From: CBDFKU01 sp965248975
GTDB lineage: Bacteria; Chloroflexota; Dehalococcoidia; Lucifugimonadales; JAGWBF01
NCBI GenBank assembly: GCA_965248975.1
Contig: CBDFKU010000014.1
Span: forward strand, 62,001 to 126,000
DNA: 64,000 bases
Direction: 5' to 3'
Shown here: piece by piece, positions 58,325-64,000 of the stretch
Position numbering within the stretch: position 1 is the stretch's first letter
How the letters are laid out: each line of letters begins with the position of its first letter
Position numbers and translations under genes: made by a program
Notes under the pieces: model-generated
Told to the model about the DNA's origin: nothing
What the model saw: only the letters and a program-made list of their open reading frames with translations
The model's database searches: none

Positions 58325-59317
58325 ATGAGCATCCTCTACATCACCTCCGACCGACCCGGCGCTGGCAAGACGGCTCTGGCCGGTGCTCTGGCTGCCGAGA
58401 TGTCCCGGGCCGGGAAGGCGGTAGGCTACTTCAAGCCCTTCTCGACCACGCCGCAGGACGATCCCGACGTGGCCTTCATGCTCCGGCGCCTCTCCGCAGG
58501 CGACGGAGATGGGTCCGTCCCCGCACCGCATCCCATGCCAGAGACCCAGGACGCTCTACCGGATGCCGTCGCCGGCGAACTGAAGGCGTCTCTGGAGCGG
58601 GCGTCCGAGGGGAAGGACCTGGTCCTGGTGGAAGGACTCGCTTCAGGGGTTCTGGCGGACTTGATGGACGCCGGAGTGGTGCTGCTGGTCGACTACCGCC
58701 CCGAAACCACTGCCGAGGCGATCTTGAAGGCGTGCCGCCCCTTCGGCGACCGCCTTCAAGGAGTGCTGATAAACTCGGTGACCCGATACATGGACCGGGA
58801 TGTCCGGCAGTCCATCGGCGCCGGGATCGAGGCCGGGGGGCTGAAGCTGCTAGGAGCAGTGCCCGAGGATCGGCTGATGGGGGCGGCCACCGTCGGGCAG
58901 ATAGCCGGGCACTTGAGTGGCCGGTGGGTGCTGGGTGAGGAAAAGGCCGATAATCTGGTCGAGAGCTACCTCATCGGCGGCAACATCATGGACAGCGGCG
59001 AGACCTACTTCGGGCGCATGGAGAGCAAGGCCGTCGTCGTGCGGGGGGACCGGCCCGATATACAGCTGGCCGCCCTGTCCACTCCCACTGCTTGTCTTGT
59101 CCTGACCGGGGGCCACGAGCCGATCCAGTACGTGTACCACCAGGCGGAGGAACAGGAAGTGCCTTTGCTGGTCGTGCAGAACGACACTATATCCGCCGCC
59201 CACGCCATGGAGACCTTGCGGGACGGCGTCACGTCCCACCATTCCAGGAAGCTGGAGCGCTTTCAGGAGCTGCTGCGGAAGCACTCCGACATGGAGGCCT
59301 TTCGCGCTGGTTTATAG
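58325..59317 (+). CDS. P-loop/DRTGG protein (phosphotransacetylase N-terminal-like)
   Basis: A 330-residue protein. The N-terminal domain is a BioD-like P-loop NTPase (SDRPGAGKTALAGALAAEMS, residues 8-27). The C-terminal domain, from about 210, is a DRTGG domain (SGETYFGRMESKAVVVRGDR, and CLVLTGGHEP). This is the arrangement of the regulatory half of long Pta proteins, without the catalytic phosphotransacetylase domain. Such stand-alone proteins are thought to be regulatory and bind nucleotides or acyl groups. It precedes the hpt fusion by 12 bases, so they are likely cotranscribed. Confidence 0.82.
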   Translation: MSILYITSDRPGAGKTALAGALAAEMSRAGKAVGYFKPFSTTPQDDPDVAFMLRRLSAGDGDGSVPAPHPMPETQDALPDAVAGELKASLERASEGKDLVLVEGLASGVLADLMDAGVVLLVDYRPETTAEAILKACRPFGDRLQGVLINSVTRYMDRDVRQSIGAGIEAGGLKLLGAVPEDRLMGAATVGQIAGHLSGRWVLGEEKADNLVESYLIGGNIMDSGETYFGRMESKAVVVRGDRPDIQLAALSTPTACLVLTGGHEPIQYVYHQAEEQEVPLLVVQNDTISAAHAMETLRDGVTSHHSRKLERFQELLRKHSDMEAFRAGL

Positions 59318-59329
59318 CCGAGGGAGCCA

Positions 59330-60382
59330 GTGACAGCAAGAAAGCGAGGAAAGTCGGCGGAGGCAACTCCGGACGTCGATGAGACTCTCCCCGAGGAGAC
59401 CGGGGCCGTCGGCTTGTCTCCCACCGACAGCGCCGCTGGCGATGGGACGGCTGACGGTGCCCCGCCCCTGGACTCAAAGACCGAGGTCAGGTTCGCTCAC
59501 CCCAGCGAAGAAGAGTTCGCCCACATCCTGGACTTTTACGGCGTACGCTGGTCCTACGAGCCCCGCTCCTTCCCGCTACGCTGGGACGGCGACCGAATCG
59601 TGGAGATGTTCACCCCGGATTTCTACCTCCCAGATCTGGACCTGTACATCGAGCTTACCACCCTACGACAAAAGCTGGTCACCGAGAAGAACCGCAAGCT
59701 GCGACAGCTCAGGGAGCTCTTCCCCGACGTCAACATCAAGCTCCTGTACAAGCGGGACTACCGCCGTTTGCTGGCCAGGTTCGGATACGGGCCGCTGGCC
59801 CAGGACGACATCCAGGGCATAGACCGGGTCCTGATTCCCGCCGAGGACGTGGAGAGGCGAGTGCAGGAGTTGGGAAGGCAAATATCCCTGGACTACATGG
59901 GCACCCAGCCGGTGCTGGTGGGCGTGCTGAATGGGGTCGTCTGCTTCATGTCGGACCTGATGCGCCAGATCTCCCTCCCTGTGTCCACAGAGTTCATGTC
60001 TATCTCCAGGTTCGACGGGCACGAAGGCGGAGTTAAGATAACCAAGGACCTGGACCGGGACATTACCCGCCAGCACGTGCTCATGGTGGAAGACATCATC
60101 GACACGGGCATTACCCTCAACTACCTGCTGAACTACCTGCGCACCAGGAACCCGGCCAGCATCAAGGTCTGTACCCTGCTGGATAAGCGGGCCCGGAGGC
60201 TGGTGGAGGTGCCCGTGGAGTACGTGGGGTTCGAGATACCCGACGAGTTCGTGGTGGGCTATGGGCTGGACTACCTGGAGAAGTACCGCAACCTGCCCTT
60301 CATCGGCGTCCTCAAGCCCGAGGACAAGGAGGCGACCCAGCAGCCTCCCAAGGAGACGGACAAAAGAATGCGCCTCCAGTAA
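59330..60382 (+). CDS. hpt: Hypoxanthine phosphoribosyltransferase with N-terminal PD-(D/E)XK-like domain
   Basis: A 350-residue fusion. Residues 1-50 are acidic and disordered. Residues 55-150 look like a restriction-endonuclease fold: SEEEFAHILDFYGVRWSYEP, then FTPDFYLPDLDLYIELTTLR with Asp 97 and Glu 108 in PD-(D/E)XK positions and Thr where the Lys normally stands, then DVNIKLLYKRDYRRLL. Residues 163-340 are a complete hypoxanthine-guanine phosphoribosyltransferase with the PRPP motif VLMVEDIIDTGITL (250-263). It should salvage hypoxanthine or guanine; the role of the extra domain is unknown. GTG start with GAGGGAG upstream. Confidence 0.9.
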   Translation: MTARKRGKSAEATPDVDETLPEETGAVGLSPTDSAAGDGTADGAPPLDSKTEVRFAHPSEEEFAHILDFYGVRWSYEPRSFPLRWDGDRIVEMFTPDFYLPDLDLYIELTTLRQKLVTEKNRKLRQLRELFPDVNIKLLYKRDYRRLLARFGYGPLAQDDIQGIDRVLIPAEDVERRVQELGRQISLDYMGTQPVLVGVLNGVVCFMSDLMRQISLPVSTEFMSISRFDGHEGGVKITKDLDRDITRQHVLMVEDIIDTGITLNYLLNYLRTRNPASIKVCTLLDKRARRLVEVPVEYVGFEIPDEFVVGYGLDYLEKYRNLPFIGVLKPEDKEATQQPPKETDKRMRLQ

Positions 60383-60500
60383 CCTCGGTCGCCTGCGCTA
60401 CACCCCGCTGCGAAACCCTTTCGGCTTAGCCTCATCCGTCCCTGAGGCTTCCCTACTCGGCCGCCCTGCGCTCGACCTAAATTTCTGGAGGCGTACCTAA
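60383..60500 (-). other. Structured noncoding stretch downstream of an orphan minus promoter
   Basis: No gene is supported here, but two imperfect direct repeats (CTCGGTCGCCTGCGCT at 60384-60399 and CTCGGCCGCCCTGCGCT at 60456-60472) flank a 6-base-pair hairpin GCCTCA/TGAGGC (60429-60448). A strong minus-strand promoter reads into it. It may be a small RNA or a mobile repeat. Confidence 0.35.
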
Positions 60501-60501
60501 T

Positions 60502-60530
60502 ATTATATCAGATCGGTACGGGATAGTCAA
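60502..60530 (-). promoter_or_regulatory. Orphan minus-strand promoter
   Basis: TTGACT (60530-60525), a 17-base spacer and an extended TGATATAAT (TATAAT at 60507-60502) form the best-matching promoter in the window. It points left, toward the 3' end of the hpt fusion, where no minus-strand gene exists. Confidence 0.5.
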
Positions 60531-60555
60531 CTTTGGTGCGTCGTAGTAGGGCCTA

Positions 60556-60584
60556 TTGTGCCGCCCCAGCGACGGTGCTATCCT
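60556..60584 (+). promoter_or_regulatory. Sigma70 promoter of the third NHL gene
   Basis: TTGTGC (60556-60561), a 17-base spacer and TATCCT (60579-60584), with TGC before the -10. It lies 30 bases before the ATG at 60615 and AAGGAGG. Confidence 0.45.
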
Positions 60585-60614
60585 TAGCGAAACGTCGTAA
60601 GGAGGTGCGGGACC

Positions 60615-61538
60615 ATGACCACCGTCGTAGGCACCGGGCGGTATACTTATGAGGCCATCAGAGACTACTGCAAGCCACCCGCCGGCTTGACCCTGGGGTC
60701 AGTCTCGGCGGTGGCCACGGACTCCCAGGGGAGAATATACATCGGCCATCAGAGGCCGGGGTGGAAGCGGGATCACTCGCCCGAGATGCGGCGATACGAT
60801 CCACCCATCATAGTGTTCGACAAGGACGGCAACTACCTCAACTCCTTTGGCGCCGGAGTAATCGCCGCTCCCCACACCTTCTACATCAAGGACGACATCC
60901 TCTACGTGGCGGACAGGGGCGACCACGTGGCGGTGAAGATGACCCTGGACGGCAAACCCTTGATCGAGATGGGCACCAGGGGCCAGGCCTCCGACACCGG
61001 CTGCACCGAGCCCGAGGGGGAGGTGCTGCGGCCCGGCGGGCCCTTCAACGAGCCCTTAAGAATGGTCCCTGGCCCCTCCGGAGACCTGTACGTCGCCGAC
61101 GGGTACTGTAACTGCCGCATCCACCGGTTCTCCGCCGCTGGAAAGCTGATCTCTTCGTGGGGCACCTTCGGCCACTCCGAGCCCTTCGAGATCCACTCCC
61201 CTCACAGCGCCTTCGTGGACCGGGACGGCCTGATCTACGTGTGCGACCGCCGCAACAACCGTGTCCAGATCTTCTCGCCCACCGGCGATTTCGTCGACCA
61301 GTGGAAGGACATGGAGATGCCCACGGACATCTTCATCACCCCCGACGACACGGTGTACATGCTGGAGCGCGAAAGCCACCAGGCTCCGGAGCACTCGGTC
61401 AGCGTCCGCGACAAAAAGGGGAACCTGCTGGCCAGATGGATGACGCCGCCGAGCCATCAACTATGGGTCGACGCCGCTGGCGACGTCTTCGTGACGGCCT
61501 TCGGCGAGTCGCCCACCAAGTACATCAAGAACAGCTAG
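60615..61538 (+). CDS. NHL-repeat beta-propeller protein (copy 3)
   Basis: A 307-residue propeller related to the pair at 36493 and 37551: VGTGRYTYEAIRDY, PPIIVFDKDGNYLNSFG, TRGQASDTGCTEPEGEVLRP and VADGYCNCRIHRFS align with them. It is more distant and has a longer second blade (HQRPGWKRDHSPEMRRYD). AAGGAGG lies 8 bases before the ATG. Soluble; function unknown, possibly a lyase-like enzyme of the same pathway. Confidence 0.82.
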   Translation: MTTVVGTGRYTYEAIRDYCKPPAGLTLGSVSAVATDSQGRIYIGHQRPGWKRDHSPEMRRYDPPIIVFDKDGNYLNSFGAGVIAAPHTFYIKDDILYVADRGDHVAVKMTLDGKPLIEMGTRGQASDTGCTEPEGEVLRPGGPFNEPLRMVPGPSGDLYVADGYCNCRIHRFSAAGKLISSWGTFGHSEPFEIHSPHSAFVDRDGLIYVCDRRNNRVQIFSPTGDFVDQWKDMEMPTDIFITPDDTVYMLERESHQAPEHSVSVRDKKGNLLARWMTPPSHQLWVDAAGDVFVTAFGESPTKYIKNS

Positions 61539-61580
61539 CTCTACGCGGCGAAGGGATCCCGCAGAGAACCTTTGTGGAAG

Positions 61581-61609
61581 GGAGGGTCGGTACCTCGTAC
61601 CGACCCTCC
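61581..61609. terminator. Strong bidirectional hairpin between convergent genes
   Basis: A perfect 13-base-pair stem, GGAGGGTCGGTAC with GTACCGACCCTCC around a three-base loop CTC. It lies between the ends of the NHL gene (plus) and the amidase gene (minus). There is only a weak T-run (GTTGTATTT) after it. Confidence 0.65.
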
Positions 61610-61735
61610 TCCGTTGTATTTAACTGGGAGCTACTGGCAGAACAAGGCCAGAATTCCTGGGCAACCAAGCCCTGGCTCCTCGAAGAGCCGGATATCCATC
61701 TTTCTAGCACAACCTCTTCAATGCCAGAGAATCGC

Positions 61736-63154
61736 TTACAGCGGCGGCTCTTTCGTATGCCAGTCGGTGTGGACTTCGTAGGCGTGGGCCACTCTGAAGA
61801 CCGTGGTTTCGTCGAAGGCCCGTCCGGCGATCTGCATGCCGATGGGCAGACCCAGGCTGGAGAACCCACAGGGGACCGAGATGGCGGGCGTCCCGGTCAT
61901 GCTGAATGGCCAGGTGAACCCTCCCGTAGCGTAGGACCATTCGACCCCTTTGCCGTCGATCATGTTGCGATACTCCAGGGGTCTGGCGATCGCGGCCAGC
62001 AGGGTGGGGAGCGCCGGGGTCGTGGGGGTTACTACCACGTCCACTCTGGTGAAGGCCCGGCGCAGGTCCTCTCTCAGCAGCGCTCTCAACCGCTGCGCCT
62101 TGAGGTAGTCGGCCGCGGTAATCAGCTTGCCGGCCTGAAGGATGAGGAGGAGCATCGGCCCGTATTTCTCGGGGGTCTCCTTGAGCGTCTTCTCGTGGAC
62201 AGCGCTCATCTGTGCGATCTGTATGGTTAAACCCATCTCCAGGATGTAAATCGCGTGGGGAATCGACACCTCTTCGACGAGGGCGCCCAGCCCTTCCAGG
62301 ACCTTGATCCCCTCCTGGACGGCTACCTTTATCTCTGGATCCACGACGTCAAAGAACCACTCTCTGGGTATGCCCAGCCTCAGGCCACTTATTCCACCGG
62401 CCAGGCCGGCGGCGTAGTCGGGCACATGGACATCGACGGCCGTGGGATCTTTTGGATCGGGGCCCGCCAGGACTCTTAGCACGTGGGCTGCGTCCTCGAC
62501 GGTCTTGGTGATGGGACCGACCACGTCACCGTCCCAGTTGTGGGGGAGCACCCCGTGGCGGCTGACTCTGCCATAGGTCTGCCTGAGCCCTACAACCCCG
62601 GACCAGGCAGCCGGCAGACGAACAGAGCCGCCGGTGTCGTGGCCCATGGCCGCGGTGGCGAGGGATGCGGCCACCGCCGAGCCGGAGCCCCCGCTGGAGG
62701 CGCCCGTCAGATACTCCAGGTTCCAGGGATTCTTCATATCCCCAAAGACCGAAGGTCCGCCGGCGAACTCGCTGAGGTTGGTCTTGCCTATGATCACGGC
62801 CCCGGCATCCCTCAAGCGTGCCACGATGGTGGCGTCTTCGTCGGGAACGTAGTCCTGTAGGACCCTGGAACCGGCGGTGGTGGGCGTACCCCTGGTCTTG
62901 ATGTTGTCCTTGAGCGCGATGGGGATGCCGTGCAGAGGCCCCAAGTAGGTGCCAGACTGGACCAGCTTCCCCAGCCGGCAGGCGGACTGAAGTGCCTCTG
63001 TCTCCATCACGGTGAGGTAGGAGTTCAGAGTGTCGTTGAAGCGGCCGATCCGGTTGAGGACCGCGTCCACCACCTCCACCGGGGAGACCTGACGACTCTC
63101 GATGAGGGGGCCGAGGCGGCTCGCTGGGAGGTGGGCTAGCTCGTCCCTGACCAC
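61736..63154 (-). CDS. Amidase signature-family enzyme (GatA-like)
   Basis: A 472-residue amidase. The Ser-cisSer-Lys triad can be read: Lys 82 (IALKDNI), the cis-Ser in GASSGGSGSA (151-160) and the nucleophile Ser 177 (HDTGGSVRLPA). It hydrolyses amides; true GatA is possible because a GatC-like protein precedes it, but gatB is not adjacent, and the sequence is closer to general amidases. GTG start, five bases after the GatC-like stop. Confidence 0.88.
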   Translation of the reverse strand: MVRDELAHLPASRLGPLIESRQVSPVEVVDAVLNRIGRFNDTLNSYLTVMETEALQSACRLGKLVQSGTYLGPLHGIPIALKDNIKTRGTPTTAGSRVLQDYVPDEDATIVARLRDAGAVIIGKTNLSEFAGGPSVFGDMKNPWNLEYLTGASSGGSGSAVAASLATAAMGHDTGGSVRLPAAWSGVVGLRQTYGRVSRHGVLPHNWDGDVVGPITKTVEDAAHVLRVLAGPDPKDPTAVDVHVPDYAAGLAGGISGLRLGIPREWFFDVVDPEIKVAVQEGIKVLEGLGALVEEVSIPHAIYILEMGLTIQIAQMSAVHEKTLKETPEKYGPMLLLILQAGKLITAADYLKAQRLRALLREDLRRAFTRVDVVVTPTTPALPTLLAAIARPLEYRNMIDGKGVEWSYATGGFTWPFSMTGTPAISVPCGFSSLGLPIGMQIAGRAFDETTVFRVAHAYEVHTDWHTKEPPL

Positions 63155-63158
63155 GGGA

Positions 63159-63368
63159 TCACTCCTGCTCCACCCGGAAGCCTATCCCGGGCTCCACGTC
63201 GCCAACGTCGATCTCGCGGAGCACCTTGATGTGGCAGTAGAGCTCGTAGAAGATTGGGAGAATGGCTTCGATCTGGGCCGGGTCGTTGGGAAGCCCAAAG
63301 AGCTCCGCCAGCTGGACCAAGGCGTCTGTATGCTCACGCATCTCCTGCGCCCCTATCTCGCGACTCAC
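63159..63368 (-). CDS. GatC-like small protein
   Basis: A 69-residue helical protein. The C-terminal part, LREIDVGDVEPGIGFRVEQE, matches the GatC pattern (LxxxDVxxVEP), and an N-terminal helix (DALVQLAELFGL) fits too. In GatCAB, GatC straps the amidase subunit. Such pairs of amidase and GatC-like protein occur in non-tRNA amidase operons too. It starts upstream of and almost touches the amidase gene. Confidence 0.7.
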   Translation of the reverse strand: MSREIGAQEMREHTDALVQLAELFGLPNDPAQIEAILPIFYELYCHIKVLREIDVGDVEPGIGFRVEQE

Positions 63369-63392
63369 GGAAACTGGTACGGTCGAAAGAGC

Positions 63393-64000
63393 CTAGTCCT
63401 CCACCTTGAGCAGCGCCATGAAGGCCTCCTGGGGAATCTCCACCCGGCCAACCCGCTTGAGGCGCTTCTTGCCCTCTTTCTGCTTCTCCAGCAGCTTGCG
63501 CTTACGGGTCACGTCCCCACCGTAGCACTTGGCCAGGACGTCCTTCCTCAGGGCCCGGACGGTCTCCCGGGCTATGATCCGGCTCCCCACCGTCGCCTGG
63601 ATGGGTACCTCGTACATCTGGCGGGGTATGGCCGACTTCAGCCGCTCCACCAGAGCGCGGCCGTACTGGTATGCCTTGTCCCTGTGTACGATCATGGACA
63701 GGGCGTCCACGGGCTCCTGGTTGAGCAGTATGTCCAGTTTCACCAGGGGCGCGCTGTGGTAGCCCTCCAGCGAGTAATCCAGCGAGGCGTAACCCTGGGT
63801 GCGTGACTTGAGCTGGTTATAGAAGTCGGCCAGCATCTCCGACATGGGCAAGCCGTACTCCATGAGCACGCGGGCGCCCCCGGCACCGTCGTCCTGGCCG
63901 CTTTCGGACCCCTGAATATACTCCATCCGCTTGAACTCGCCCCGGCGGGCGGACATGAGCTCCATCACGGCTCCTACGTGGCGGCTTGGGGTCACCACAG
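63393..64000 (-). CDS. lepA: Elongation factor 4, C-terminal part (gene continues beyond the window)
   Basis: The frame is open to the window edge. It encodes the C-terminal third of LepA/EF4: the elongation factor G-like domain (PSRHVGAVMELMSARRGEFK, EYGLPMSEMLADFYNQLKSR), DYSLEGYHSAPLVKLDILLN, and the LepA-specific CTD with IQATVGSRIIARETVRALRK and KCYGGDVTRKRKLLEKQKEG. LepA is a ribosomal GTPase. The N-terminal GTPase domain lies outside. Confidence 0.95.
   Translation of the reverse strand, partial: VVTPSRHVGAVMELMSARRGEFKRMEYIQGSESGQDDGAGGARVLMEYGLPMSEMLADFYNQLKSRTQGYASLDYSLEGYHSAPLVKLDILLNQEPVDALSMIVHRDKAYQYGRALVERLKSAIPRQMYEVPIQATVGSRIIARETVRALRKDVLAKCYGGDVTRKRKLLEKQKEGKKRLKRVGRVEIPQEAFMALLKVED

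Noticed and set aside
60393..60408. Minus-strand sequence like the 5' end of a tRNA-Pro (GCGGGGTGTAGCGCAG)
   Set aside because: No anticodon arm, T arm or acceptor partner follows in either direction. A chance match or a fragment.

Overview
The window is a GC-rich bacterial chromosome segment. It most resembles a Chloroflexota genome of the Dehalococcoidia/SAR202 type. This is inferred from three things: a giant membrane protein joining a GT39-like mannosyltransferase to a DUF2298 (YYY) domain, a hypoxanthine phosphoribosyltransferase with an extra N-terminal nuclease-like domain, and repeated paralogs of hydrolases, NHL propellers, DUF3237 and polysaccharide deacetylases. No rRNA, complete tRNA, CRISPR array or phage was seen.

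Layout. 1-8.7 kb: the end of a form II CoxL-like molybdenum hydroxylase, its MoxR ATPase and a shortened CoxE-like VWA gene interrupted by a small orphan gene; then an aminomutase-like aminotransferase, flavoproteins, a deacetylase, a cyclic-nucleotide sensor and a phosphotriesterase-like hydrolase. 8.8-24 kb: a frameshifted small membrane protein, a radical SAM/HhH protein, two ABC permeases, a minus-strand operon (DUF3237 x2, EthD-like, GT2), an alpha/beta hydrolase, an MFS exporter, a Phd/RelE module, an operon of D-aminoacylase plus two PuuE-like proteins, further hydrolases and ThpR. 24-28 kb: a broken CSLREAI/dockerin surface protein next to an IS1182-type transposase. 28-35.3 kb: the pyrimidine operon (PyrR attenuator, pyrR, pyrB with a fused PyrI-type zinc domain, carA, an unknown gene, carB). 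35.3-47.4 kb: HicBA, a SET protein, two NHL propellers, DinB, Dtd, FmdB, a deacetylase, a luciferase-like oxidoreductase with a stop codon, a DUF433/DUF5615 module and the 4.8-kb DUF2298 gene. 47.6-64 kb: a PLD-like zinc protein, a broken DUF2283-HTH gene, gap, a HEPN gene, eno, a LOG-like gene, a cytidylate-kinase-like gene, an HTH protein, selA, dienelactone hydrolase, a broken SRPBCC gene, aldehyde dehydrogenase, a DRTGG protein, hpt fusion, a third NHL propeller, amidase plus GatC-like protein, and the end of lepA.

Function. Central metabolism is represented by pyrimidine synthesis, two glycolytic enzymes, purine salvage, tRNA proofreading and selenocysteine synthesis. The rest is a loose set of catabolic hydrolases and oxidoreductases, consistent with a heterotroph that attacks diverse organic compounds.

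Sequence integrity. At least five genes carry a single-base insertion or deletion and two carry an in-frame stop, each repairable by one base. At two convergent gene ends one base restores the family-like C-terminus and removes an implausible overlap. Either this sequence contains errors, or the strain has many fresh pseudogenes. Any claim that depends on a stop or frame near these sites should be read with that in mind.
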